The translations under genes and the position numbers were made by a program. DNA of 64,000 nucleotides. It comes from Sulfurirhabdus sp043759595 (GTDB lineage Bacteria > Pseudomonadota > Gammaproteobacteria > Burkholderiales > SMCO01). Positions within the stretch are counted from its first letter, which is position 1; each line of letters opens with the position of its first letter. The stretch spans positions 1 to 64,000 of the forward strand of contig JAYVLG010000042.1 of assembly GCA_043759595.1 (NCBI GenBank). The letters are read 5' to 3'. The notes beneath the pieces were generated by a model that had not been told where the DNA came from, made no database searches, and saw only the letters and a list, made by a program, of their open reading frames with translations. This document shows positions 51,881 to 60,098 of this stretch, piece after piece.

Positions 51881-52639
51881 TTATTTCTTTTGCCAGCATC
51901 GCTCTGTTTCGCAAAGATGGCGTACATACTCACCAGTGGCGGTGTTTTGAAATTCTTTTACCGTGCCTTGCATGGATTCAGGCACTTCCGCCAGGGCAGG
52001 CAGACTTATTCCATATTGGCGCGGCAACACAAAAGGCGCCATCATACATACCAGACTCAAGTCAGCCGCACTGAATCTGTCGCCAACCAGATACTTCCTG
52101 CCATCACTGAGCAAGCCATCAACTTTCCGGATGATCTGCCGAGACTGGTTCACACCCTCTTTGACCTTTTCATCATCGGTGTGCAGCATCTTCACGACAA
52201 ATGCTTTCAGAAAAGGAAAACACACCGGGCCCAGTGTTTTTTCAAATGAAGATATGCCTTGCGACGCGATTTTCAGAATTGCGCGTGGATGTTGCAGGTA
52301 ATGAAAATAGACCCATCGCCTGCTTTCCACCCCAAGCTGCTCATCAAACAAATCTTCCAATTCATCTACTTGCTGTCTTAGCGAACGATCTTCCGGATAG
52401 AGCCGGGATTCTTTCGCTGCATAGCTGTCCAGATACTTGAGAATTGCTGTTGAATCGGTTATCACATATTTGCCATCTTGCAGCACCGGCACCTTTTTTC
52501 CGCCACTCATCCAGTAGGCGTAAGGATAATGAAATCCTTGCAAATGCGGCTCTTCCTGATAAGTAATCCCGTGCCGAATAAGTGCCCACCGGGCTTTTTC
52601 ACAATAGTGGCTAATAGGAATGGTTAACAGTTTCATCAT
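51881..52639 (-). CDS. glutathione S-transferase family protein
   Basis: A 252-aa GST-like protein. The thioredoxin-like N-terminal domain (LLTIPISHYCEKARWALIRH; GGKKVPVLQDGKYVITDSTAILKYLD) includes the cis-Pro and SNAIL/TRAIL-type glutathione contacts. An all-helical C-terminal domain follows (KYLVGDRFSAADLSLVCMM). I choose ATG 52639; GTG 52648 would add three residues. AAAGGTG lies just upstream. It lies 12 bp after the other GST gene on the same strand, so the two form an operon. Confidence 0.88.
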   Translation of the reverse strand: MMKLLTIPISHYCEKARWALIRHGITYQEEPHLQGFHYPYAYWMSGGKKVPVLQDGKYVITDSTAILKYLDSYAAKESRLYPEDRSLRQQVDELEDLFDEQLGVESRRWVYFHYLQHPRAILKIASQGISSFEKTLGPVCFPFLKAFVVKMLHTDDEKVKEGVNQSRQIIRKVDGLLSDGRKYLVGDRFSAADLSLVCMMAPFVLPRQYGISLPALAEVPESMQGTVKEFQNTATGEYVRHLCETERCWQKK

Positions 52640-52651
52640 CACGATCACCTT

Positions 52652-53257
52652 TTATTTTGGCACGGTGGCTACAAAACTCGGACGCTGTTTCATGCTGTTG
52701 TACCAGTTGCTGACGGAAGGGTACTCATCCAGTTCATATCGGCACATTTCAAGGTAAGCAATATTGGTTACTGCTGCCAAATCAGCCAGCGTTATGGCAT
52801 CACCACACAAATACGTTTGTTTGCTCAAAAGATCATCCATAACAGGGAGAATTTTTAGCAACCATTTCTTTCCGTCTTCTATAGCCTGCTGGTTCCCGTT
52901 TTCACCGGCAAAGTGCGTATTAAACATGATCTTTCCGGCTTCTGGCCCTAATCGGGTCTGGCTCCAGTCCAGCCATTGGTCTACCTGTGAGCGAGATTTC
53001 GCTTCGCGGGGATACCACGATTCAGCTTTATGTTTGTCGGCAAGATAGCGCATGATCGTATTGGATTCCCAAAGCACAAAATCATCATCTTCAATCACAG
53101 GGACTTTGCCATTGGGGTTTAGTGCCAGATATTCCGGGGAATACTGCTCCCCGTTCATCAGGTCTACCATTTGATAGGTATACGGAATTTCACATTCTTC
53201 GCAAAACATTTGCACTCGGCGTGCGGCATTGGAATAAGGGTGTCCGTACAGTTTCAT
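52652..53257 (-). CDS. glutathione S-transferase
   Basis: A 201-aa cytosolic GST. The N-terminal domain MKLYGHPYSNAARRVQMFCE and LNPNGKVPVIEDDDFVLWESNTIMRYLA contains the conserved cis-Pro and E-S-N glutathione-binding segment. The C-terminal helical domain contains YLCGDAITLADLAAVTNI. AAGGAGTGAAATC precedes the ATG, a strong site. It is the upstream gene of a GST pair, and a broken MAPEG gene sits directly before it. Confidence 0.92.
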   Translation of the reverse strand: MKLYGHPYSNAARRVQMFCEECEIPYTYQMVDLMNGEQYSPEYLALNPNGKVPVIEDDDFVLWESNTIMRYLADKHKAESWYPREAKSRSQVDQWLDWSQTRLGPEAGKIMFNTHFAGENGNQQAIEDGKKWLLKILPVMDDLLSKQTYLCGDAITLADLAAVTNIAYLEMCRYELDEYPSVSNWYNSMKQRPSFVATVPK

Positions 53258-53278
53258 GATTTCACTCCTTTTTGAAAA

Positions 53279-53558
53279 TCAGATAGCCAAAAGAAACAAA
53301 GCAATGGTCCACGCCCCACCCACAACGAAAGCCAAGGTTCGTGGCACACCTAGGAGCCTGTCGGACTTAAATGAAATCGGCTTCAAACGCATTCAGATGC
53401 GCCCAGTGTGCGCGTTGCCGCCATCCGGATAACTTGTCTTCAAATGAACGGGGCGCAAGGTTAGCGGCCACACTGTAAACCGGCCAGCGCCATGACATAC
53501 TCCAGACAAAAGGTAACAACCCTGAAATAAATATGCACCATTACGCTATGCTCATCAT
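53279..53558 (-). pseudogene. broken MAPEG-family membrane protein gene
   Basis: AAGGAG and ATGATG at 53558 start a - strand frame reading MMSIA, then a stop. It continues in frame as WCIFISGLLPFVWSMSWRWP and RSFEDKLSGWRQRAHWAHLN AFEADF, a clear MAPEG pattern (GW..RA..AHLNA.E). It then stops again and, in another frame, ends LGVPRTLAFVVGGAWTIALF. So it has a premature stop at codon 6 and a large internal deletion or frameshift. Intact MAPEG proteins use glutathione; this one headed the GST operon and is now dead. Confidence 0.8.
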
Positions 53559-53633
53559 GATCTCCTTGCGAGGAAAGTTGGGACATCCACTTTTCAATTA
53601 AATTACCCAGGCATCTTTGCAAAACGCGCCTGA

Positions 53634-54968
53634 TTATTGCTTCACGATTTGTTTTTTCTTTACGGGGTAATTGCCCAGCAATTCCAACCCATTTCCAACA
53701 CTTGTTTTTTGTAGCACTAAAACTTTAAACATCAAATGGTGCAATGAAGTGTCCACTTTTTCCCAGCCTGTTGTTATAAATCCCACATTACCAAACTGGC
53801 CTGGAATATTTTCGGGTTCATCCACGCGCTTGCGGTCATCCAGCAGGTATAAATGCGGCTCAACAGGCAGACTTTTTTCAAGTTCAAGTTGCACCATCAG
53901 CAAGCCGTAGGCACTTTCAATTCCAAACCGTTGCTCTGTCCCTTTATTAAACAGCTCCTTATCCTGATTCATTTCTCCGCTTATGGTAATGACAGGTTTA
54001 CCGGAACTGTTAATGTGCAGCGCGGGCAGCGATGGCGCATCATTCCAGTCGATGGTTGTCAGCGTGCTTAAATCAGAAAAAAACCAGGATAACTTGAAGG
54101 GAAGATCAATCAGCGTATCCATTTGCAAACCATTGGCGTAGATCACGTAGTCGATTGTCAACGACGGGCTTTGCAAGTAACCAAGCACTTTTACAGAATT
54201 AAGCGTTCTGCGTATCACCCGCACCGGACCATCTTTCACAGCGATGATGCGCGAGCGATAATCCGCCTGGGTACGCACAAAATCAATCCCGAGTAATTTT
54301 CCGTGATGACGAATTTTCATGGTGTCAACCACGTTCTGACTCCATTTACTGGCGTCGTCCACATGCCATTGTAGTTTATCTATCAAAAAGGGTTGAGACT
54401 TTGAAAATCCGATCCTGTAAATGCCGGTTTCAATAGCGTCCTGCGCCGCATCATATACAACATAATCTTTGGTCACTTCTTCTGGGCTATCTGCCGTTAT
54501 CACTTGCAGATACACCCACTTTCTTTCACCTGAGTTGAAATCAACAATGCCAATTTCGATAGTTTGCAGCAGATTGCCAGACTCTGCCCCAGGACGCAGG
54601 CGTTCTCCTGCATCGCTCAGCATGAAGACACTTTCATCCGTAGCTTCAAGCAATAACGCGCTATTGTCATCCCTTGAAGGAAAGATATAACGGCCCTTGG
54701 CATCCCGTTTATCAATTTGAAAAGGGATTATTTTTTTCACGCCACCCTGCCAGCTAACAGCACGTATCATTGCCGTGGGCTTGCCGATCAGTGAAGCAAG
54801 TTCACCGCCTGAAATAACCACGGGCGCAGCGGGCAGGGAAAAAGATGCATGTATCGTCAAAAGCGGCATTGAGACCACTGCTGCACTTACTGGCAAAGCC
54901 GCAGTTAAAGTTACCGTCACAAATAACCAACGAAAATACGCTAACATCCCAGCATTCAATTTTTTCAT
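53634..54968 (-). CDS. secreted hypothetical protein, about 444 aa
   Basis: A predicted periplasmic protein with a signal peptide (MKKLNAGMLAYFRWLFVTVT... to ...PVSAA) when started at ATG 54968; an ATG at 54983 adds five residues. The mature part is beta-rich (VVISGGELASLIGKPTAMI; RDDNSALLLEATDESVFM; LPFKLSWFFSDLSTLTTIDW), with a D-A-G-E-R segment, and looks like a beta-sandwich. I cannot name a family. No lipobox. It is a single gene transcribed away from the tetR-like gene across a 170-bp divergent region, a layout often seen with regulator/target pairs. Confidence 0.7.
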   Translation of the reverse strand: MKKLNAGMLAYFRWLFVTVTLTAALPVSAAVVSMPLLTIHASFSLPAAPVVISGGELASLIGKPTAMIRAVSWQGGVKKIIPFQIDKRDAKGRYIFPSRDDNSALLLEATDESVFMLSDAGERLRPGAESGNLLQTIEIGIVDFNSGERKWVYLQVITADSPEEVTKDYVVYDAAQDAIETGIYRIGFSKSQPFLIDKLQWHVDDASKWSQNVVDTMKIRHHGKLLGIDFVRTQADYRSRIIAVKDGPVRVIRRTLNSVKVLGYLQSPSLTIDYVIYANGLQMDTLIDLPFKLSWFFSDLSTLTTIDWNDAPSLPALHINSSGKPVITISGEMNQDKELFNKGTEQRFGIESAYGLLMVQLELEKSLPVEPHLYLLDDRKRVDEPENIPGQFGNVGFITTGWEKVDTSLHHLMFKVLVLQKTSVGNGLELLGNYPVKKKQIVKQ

Positions 54969-55138
54969 GGCACTCACTATCATCCATATAGTTTTAGACC
55001 AAATTCAAAATACAACCAGCGACCTAATGTTTACATTGACTACATAATTAAAAATAATAGACCTCGATGTTTCCACTGTCAACTTCTATTGTAGAATAGA
55101 AAATAAGCCGACACTAAAATAACTCAACGTCTTTTATC

Positions 55139-55759
55139 ATGATGAAAGCTCAACCTAAAGACAGTTACCATCACGGTGACCTGCGCAACACTTTAATCAG
55201 CATAGCCACGCAACTACTTACCCAACATGGGGTAGCCGGCCTGAGCTTAAGATCTGTTGCCAAAGAAGCGGGGGTAAGCCATGCAGCCCCGTATCGCCAT
55301 TTCAGGGATAAGACTGACTTGCTGGAATCCATCGCCATGTCTGGCTACAGCCGCTTGACAGATGTTTGTCAAAAAGCAGTAAAAAACCATCCTGACAACC
55401 CCCAGCATCAATTATTTGATGCTGGAATTGGCTATTTACGCCTTGTCATGGATCAACCAGAAATCGCTCACCTGATGTTCAGCGGCATGCTGTCTCAAGA
55501 AAACTGCGGGGAAGGGCTAAAACAATCTGGCTCAATAGCAGTCCAGAGCCTGGCGCAGATCATCGAAAACGGAAAGCAGTTAGGCCTGTATACAGAAAAC
55601 AAAACCGAAGACCTCACCCTTACCGCCCTGGCCTGCGTACATGGTATTGCCATGATGATACTTGGCGGATTAATTAAACGACCTGAATCTAAAACACAAC
55701 TTCAAGTGCTTGGGGAGCGAATTTACAACACGCTATTGACAGGCCTGCTGAAGCGTTAA
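55139..55759 (+). CDS. TetR/AcrR-family transcriptional regulator (WHG domain type)
   Basis: A 206-aa repressor. The N-terminal TetR helix-turn-helix begins YHHGDLRNTLISIATQLL, with GLSLRSVAKEAGVSHAAPYR and HFRDKTDLLESIA as recognition helices. The C-terminal part fits TetR_C_33/WHG-type ligand domains. It starts at ATG 55139 or the adjacent ATG 55142. It is divergent from the secreted hypothetical gene at 53634-54968, which it may regulate (inference). No operator could be identified with confidence. Confidence 0.9.
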   Translation: MMKAQPKDSYHHGDLRNTLISIATQLLTQHGVAGLSLRSVAKEAGVSHAAPYRHFRDKTDLLESIAMSGYSRLTDVCQKAVKNHPDNPQHQLFDAGIGYLRLVMDQPEIAHLMFSGMLSQENCGEGLKQSGSIAVQSLAQIIENGKQLGLYTENKTEDLTLTALACVHGIAMMILGGLIKRPESKTQLQVLGERIYNTLLTGLLKR

Positions 55760-56009
55760 AAATTGATTTAACGCCAATATATTGATATCTAATATTATTC
55801 AGGAAGACTCCACACTGCGTGATCCAACGTAAGCACATTGAAAAGCAATATTGAAATCACCGAATATTTCATGTACAAACATGGCCTGAATATTCTTTTG
55901 ACATATGCCGGTTTATACAACACAATGAGCCAAAAAAGCATCGAAAAGATGCCTGATTATTATAAAAACTGATGGATGAGCAATTGCCATTCAACATTTG
56001 GGGCCCAAC
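55760..56009. other. intergenic, no gene seen
   Basis: No protein-like frame. It is AT-rich and probably contains the promoter of the DUF2167 operon; no consensus pair could be placed. Confidence 0.4.
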
Positions 56010-56846
56010 ATGAAACTATTCTCTTTCTTCTTTGCACTATGTTTTTTTCCATTTTCATCCTTGGCAGCCGTCAACCCAGAGGATACTGCCAAAGCAATTC
56101 GATCGCTTGAATGGCATATCGGACCGAAAACAGAGCAAGTGGCATCAAAGGCCACATTAAAAACAGATTCAAATCTAGCGTTCCTGGATGAAGTAAACAG
56201 CAAGAAATTCCTTGAATTAACAGGAAATATTCCTGATTCCGGGAATTTTATTCTTTTCTCTACAAAGAATAACTGGTGGGCAACATTTTCGTTTGACCCA
56301 ACGGGCTATGTTAAGGATGATGAAAAAATAGACCCTGATGCGCTTCTTCAGCAGCTGAAAGATAGCGATGAAGCTGCAAACGAAGAAAGAAAAAGGCTGG
56401 GAATAGCCCCATTACGCACCGAAGGCTGGTATGTCCCACCGCATTATGATGCCGAGTCAAAGCGGCTGGAATGGGGACTAAAACTTAGTAGTGAAGGACA
56501 CACAATTTTGAACTACACCATTCGAGTATTGGGAAGAACAGGTGTAATGAATACAACGCTTGTTTCAAGTCCTGAGACTTTAGATGAAGATGTTAAAACT
56601 TTCAAGGCAGCTCTGCCCGGGTTTGAATTTAATAGCGGAGAACGTTATGCTGAATTTAAACAAGGGGATAGAGTAGCTGAATTTGGTTTGGCTGCCCTCA
56701 TTGCTGGTGGAGCTGCTGCTGTGGCGACGAAAAAGGGTTTCTGGGCAGCAATTGTTGGTTTTGCTGTTGCTGCCTGGAAAGTGGTAGCAGTAGCGGTGAT
56801 AGGTTTATTGGCCTGGGTGCGCTCGATCTTCAAAAACAGATCGTGA
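56010..56846 (+). CDS. DUF2167 membrane-anchored protein
   Basis: A 278-aa protein with signal peptide MKLFSFFFALCFFPFSSLAA (ATG 56010; an upstream TTG at 55998 is less likely). The DUF2167 core is clear: NWWATFSFDPTGYVKDDEKI, DEAANEERKRLGI and GWYVPPHYDAESKRLEWGLK. The C-terminal two hydrophobic segments (LIAGGAAAVATKKGFWAAIV; WKVVAVAVIGLLAWV) anchor it. The stop overlaps the GTG of the next gene (GTGA). Function unknown; it heads a three-gene operon. Confidence 0.88.
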   Translation: MKLFSFFFALCFFPFSSLAAVNPEDTAKAIRSLEWHIGPKTEQVASKATLKTDSNLAFLDEVNSKKFLELTGNIPDSGNFILFSTKNNWWATFSFDPTGYVKDDEKIDPDALLQQLKDSDEAANEERKRLGIAPLRTEGWYVPPHYDAESKRLEWGLKLSSEGHTILNYTIRVLGRTGVMNTTLVSSPETLDEDVKTFKAALPGFEFNSGERYAEFKQGDRVAEFGLAALIAGGAAAVATKKGFWAAIVGFAVAAWKVVAVAVIGLLAWVRSIFKNRS

Positions 56847-57568
56847 CAATATCATTCGAAACATGGTTAGTGCTAGGTATTATCGGATTCTATTTATTTG
56901 ATTCTGCCATGTTGCTCTTTTCCAATGAACTGGTATTCATTGAAAAAAAGGGCAAATGGATTTTTGCATGCCCAGAATCCCGCTGGCAACTCATGAGGAA
57001 AATTCCGTATTTACCCAATCCTTTAACGCCTGGAAAAGCCTTGTTCCGCGTGAGTTGGTTACTTTCTAAAACTGACGAGCAGCAAGAAAGCCGGGAAGCA
57101 TTGCAACGTTTTCTAAATGCGTTCAGCCCATTACGCCTCATGACATCCGTCCTTTTCATATTGCTCATGATCGGCATTCCAATCGTACTGTATTTTTTTG
57201 GCACAGGATTAGGATTTCTTCTGCTAATTGGACTTATTTATCTCATCATTGTAATCATGTTGACCCTGATTTATCGACAAAAGGAAACATTTGGGGTTTC
57301 TGGAAACGTCATTGCGAAATTGGCATTTGATTCTTTAGCATGCCCTCCTTTCGCACTTAACTTGATAAGAAAAATAACCTTGCGTTACGCATTCTCAGGA
57401 GACCCGATTAGTTTTTATCGCGAAGTTTCGGACCCTAATCATTTTGCCCAGTTAATACACTCTTTATGTCAGAGAATAGATGAGATGATCGATTTTGAAG
57501 ATGAAGCCAGTCCACGATACAGCGCGCTTAAAAGCTATAAAAAAAATATTGCGGGTATGGTTTCATGA
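56843..57568 (+). CDS. hypothetical membrane protein, 241 aa
   Basis: A GTG start overlaps the stop of the DUF2167 gene. Three hydrophobic spans: one N-terminal (WLVLGIIGFYLFDSAMLLF) and two adjacent in the middle (VLFILLMIGIPIVLYFF; GFLLLIGLIYLIIVIMLTLI). Long hydrophilic regions contain PESRWQLMRKIPYLPNPLTPG and a conserved-looking CPPFALNLIRKITL. No family recognised. Its stop overlaps the ATG of the J-like gene (ATGA), so all three genes are coupled. Confidence 0.72.
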   Translation: MTISFETWLVLGIIGFYLFDSAMLLFSNELVFIEKKGKWIFACPESRWQLMRKIPYLPNPLTPGKALFRVSWLLSKTDEQQESREALQRFLNAFSPLRLMTSVLFILLMIGIPIVLYFFGTGLGFLLLIGLIYLIIVIMLTLIYRQKETFGVSGNVIAKLAFDSLACPPFALNLIRKITLRYAFSGDPISFYREVSDPNHFAQLIHSLCQRIDEMIDFEDEASPRYSALKSYKKNIAGMVS

Positions 57569-57966
57569 CAGCCGAAGAAATCATTTTTATTGTCGGCGGC
57601 CTGTTGGCTGGTTACTGGATTGTTATGGCCCTGCTCGATAAAATATCCGGGACTTCAGTTAAAACTGTCTCCGAAAGCAATAATGAAACATTCATTCGTC
57701 AGGAGAAAGCGCCACACGAGGTGCAGGATAAAGACAACAATTCTTACGAAAAAAATCACATCCCTGCAAACTGGTTCAAAATCCTGGAAATTGCCGAGAG
57801 CGCTTCATCTGACGAGATAAGAGTGGCTTACAAACAAAAGATATCTCAATACCACCTGGATAAAGTCTCGCAAATGGGATCAGAAATCCGGGAACTTGCT
57901 GCATATAAATCAAGGGAAATCAATGCAGCTTATGATTATGCATTGAAGTTACGCCAAGAACTGTAG
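57565..57966 (+). CDS. membrane-anchored J-domain-like protein with HLD in place of HPD
   Basis: A 133-aa protein with an N-terminal membrane span (IIFIVGGLLAGYWIVMALL), a charged linker and a C-terminal J-domain-like region: NWFKILEIAESASSDEIRVAYKQKI, SQYHLDKVSQMG and REINAAYDYALKL. The order of helices and the 'YHxDKV' loop match DnaJ, but the HPD tripeptide needed to stimulate DnaK ATPase reads HLD. It is last in the DUF2167 operon and membrane-anchored, like a DjlA-style cochaperone. It may be an inactive J-like adaptor or a diverged one. Confidence 0.8.
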   Translation: MTAEEIIFIVGGLLAGYWIVMALLDKISGTSVKTVSESNNETFIRQEKAPHEVQDKDNNSYEKNHIPANWFKILEIAESASSDEIRVAYKQKISQYHLDKVSQMGSEIRELAAYKSREINAAYDYALKLRQEL

Positions 57967-58206
57967 ATACAAACTCTGTTTCAATTGATTTCATTTCGCT
58001 TTAATCAGGGAAAATCGCTGCGCCCCACAAATTCAGGCTAAAGTTGCTGATAAAACGACACAAAATAATTGACGCTGGCATTTTTATATCTCACAATATG
58101 ATTCTATTGACCACTATAATCTTAACATCGCCATAACCAAAACAATATTCAGGCAATACGGCGAGATGGCAAAAAACCTGAAATTATTAACCGGAAAATA
58201 TAAAAA
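57967..58206. other. intergenic upstream of the VPxPA-CTERM gene
   Basis: No gene. TGGCATTTTTATATCT at about 58076-58091 resembles a sigma-54 -24 box, but the -12 position reads TC, not GC, so I do not call it. AT-rich promoter sequence is likely closer to 58207. Confidence 0.45.
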
Positions 58207-58740
58207 ATGAAATTAAAATCCATTGTTATAACAGCATTGCTGGCTGGCATGCCTCTAGTAACACAAGCTGCGCTAGTAACAAAAACATTTATTGCGTCAA
58301 TCAATGATGGTGCGCTCAAAGGCAATTATGGGACAGGCAGTTTTACTTATGATGACGCTCTGGTCATTACGGGAAATGAAACACTTAACGCTCTAGATGG
58401 TTTAAAAGTTAATTTTTCTTTTGATGGCCAGGTTTTTAACGAGACTAATGATAGCGGGTTTGGTAGTATATATACATTCCCTGAGCTCTCATTTGCAAAC
58501 TTCCAAGCAAATGATCTTAATTACCAGTTGGACAATGGTGTGAATGGCGTTCTTTTCACGAACCCAGCTATTCAGGGAATGTACACAAAAGGGCTGACTG
58601 CTTCTACAAGCGGTTATGATTTCACAAGCTCCCTCACAGTGACGTCTGTACCCATTCCCGCATCAATCTGGTTGCTGTTTTCAGGTTTGACCGGTCTTCT
58701 GGTAGCAGGGAATAAAATCAAGAAATCAAGTACATTCTGA
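58207..58740 (+). CDS. VPxPA-CTERM (PEP-CTERM-like) sorted envelope protein
   Basis: A 177-aa secreted protein. Signal peptide (MKLKSIVITALLAGMPLVTQ..). The mature part is Gly/Asn/Thr-rich beta-structure (GNYGTGSFTYDDALVITGNE). The C-terminus is a classic sorting tripartite signal: VPIPASIWLLFSGLTGLL, then a short basic tail NKIKK. This is the VPLPA-CTERM form of the PEP-CTERM signal, normally cut by an exosortase. No exosortase or Eps genes are in the window. PrsK/PrsR-like proteins at the left end belong to the same regulatory tradition. Confidence 0.9.
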   Translation: MKLKSIVITALLAGMPLVTQAALVTKTFIASINDGALKGNYGTGSFTYDDALVITGNETLNALDGLKVNFSFDGQVFNETNDSGFGSIYTFPELSFANFQANDLNYQLDNGVNGVLFTNPAIQGMYTKGLTASTSGYDFTSSLTVTSVPIPASIWLLFSGLTGLLVAGNKIKKSSTF

Positions 58741-58885
58741 GTTATTTTTACTTGGCGACCTGGTTCGGTGAATTCATGCAATCCAGTTTCACTCAGAACA
58801 CCTGATTACGTCGCCAAACACTTAGCTACTTTTTATGTTGCTTCTGATTTCACAAATCAATTCGGTATAAAGCCAGGATACTATT

Positions 58886-59152
58886 TTGGGACTGGATACC
58901 GTTGAAACAATACTTTGGGCAGAAAGTGAATTTGGCATCCCCATCCCGGATGAGGACGCGTCAACCATACTTACTGTTGGGGAATTTTCACTGTACATCC
59001 ACCACCAGCTTGTTTTGAAAGATGGCACAATGGCCATATCCGAACCTCAGATTTTCAGGGCCATTAAAAATTACCTTGCCAGTCAATTCAAGATCAGACC
59101 TGAAATTATTGTTCGCAACGCAGCTTTCGTCAAAGACCTTGGCTTGGAATAA
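58886..59152 (+). CDS. acyl-carrier-like protein with Thr at the phosphopantetheine site
   Basis: An 88-aa protein from TTG 58886 (AGGA at 58875-58878; in-frame stop at 58868-58870). The first part fits the latter two-thirds of an acyl carrier domain: LGLDTVETILWAESEFGIPI, PDEDASTILTVGEFSLYI. In it the usual DS(L/M/V) attachment motif reads DTV. The C-terminal part (IFRAIKNYLASQFKIRPEII...AFVKDLGLE) looks like the first third of an ACP and ends at the DLGL position. So it resembles two halves in reversed order. I believe relatives with this shape exist; function unknown. It lies just before the YkgJ-type gene. Confidence 0.75.
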   Translation: MGLDTVETILWAESEFGIPIPDEDASTILTVGEFSLYIHHQLVLKDGTMAISEPQIFRAIKNYLASQFKIRPEIIVRNAAFVKDLGLE

Positions 59153-59188
59153 TCTCAAAAGCCAACCCATTTGAACTAAGCTATAAAC

Positions 59189-59833
59189 ATGCTGAGTTCT
59201 GAAGAACAATCTGAATTTTTGAGCGCTATTGAAACAGTGCAGCAAGCTGCGCTGAACCAACTTTGTTCTAATCAGAGCATATCGCATGCCATTACCTTTA
59301 TCTCAAAATTGCAACTCAGCGTGGACCATGTTGTCCAGACTTCATTTGACAGACAAACCATCGACTGCAAAGCTGGTTGTAGCCATTGTTGTAATGTGCG
59401 TGTTGAAGCGCTTGAACCCGAGATTTTTTTTATTGCTCAGGAACTGAGAAAAAATCCTCCAGATATACTTGAGGATGTGATTGAAAGTTTGCGTCAGCAT
59501 GCTGCCACAGTTAAAGACGTTTCCATTCAGGATTACCACTTCCAATGCCCGTTTCTGAAAGATCATTTGTGTTCGATCTATCCTGTTCGCCCTGCCGTCT
59601 GTCGAAAAGTGCACTCTTTTGATGTTGAGAAATGCAAAACACCTGGTGCTAAAATTCCGCAAAGTCTGAATATCATTTTAAAATCTGACGCGCTGATAAA
59701 AGGTATGGCTAACGCGTACAACCAGGTCAAACTGGCTGCTTCAGGTCATGAAATCGGGCAAGCTGTCTTGCTTGCCCTAACTGACGAAGCGGCAGAAACA
59801 AAGTGGTATAACGGCGAGCCATTTTTTGGTTAG
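59189..59833 (+). CDS. YkgJ-type zinc/iron-chelating cysteine-cluster protein
   Basis: A 214-aa cytosolic protein with the YkgJ/CxxCxxCC pattern: CKAGCSHCCNVRV near residue 65, then FQCPFLKDHLCSIYPVRPAVCR and a later VEKC. These eight or so cysteines are expected to bind Zn or an Fe-S cluster. Function not known. It follows the acyl-carrier-like gene by 36 bp, probably co-transcribed. Confidence 0.88.
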   Translation: MLSSEEQSEFLSAIETVQQAALNQLCSNQSISHAITFISKLQLSVDHVVQTSFDRQTIDCKAGCSHCCNVRVEALEPEIFFIAQELRKNPPDILEDVIESLRQHAATVKDVSIQDYHFQCPFLKDHLCSIYPVRPAVCRKVHSFDVEKCKTPGAKIPQSLNIILKSDALIKGMANAYNQVKLAASGHEIGQAVLLALTDEAAETKWYNGEPFFG

Positions 59834-60098
59834 GTAGTAATCACCTTGGTTACTATTGCTCCCTGCTGCCGGGAGGCATTACCCCTTACCCATTTCTTTA
59901 GCATTCCGGATGCCGCAATGCCTTCGGAAGCATTCTTTTCTTGTATTATTATTAACATGATCTACCTTTATGAAGAGCGGCATATCGCTCACAAGGTATG
60001 TGCTCGCCCCCCCATTCATGACTGTTTGAGATTATTGCCAGATCTTGTCACGTTGCGGGGATAGGTTTTTCATCTTTAATTTCACAAGTGAAGGAATC
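59834..60098. other. intergenic, no gene seen
   Basis: No start-supported frame on either strand. AAGGAATC at 60090-60097 is the ribosome-binding site of the sulfotransferase gene. I see no clear promoter or terminator. Confidence 0.4.

Noticed and set aside
58076..58091. Sigma-54 promoter before the VPxPA-CTERM gene
   Set aside because: TGGCAT is present but the -12 position reads TC; consensus is not met.
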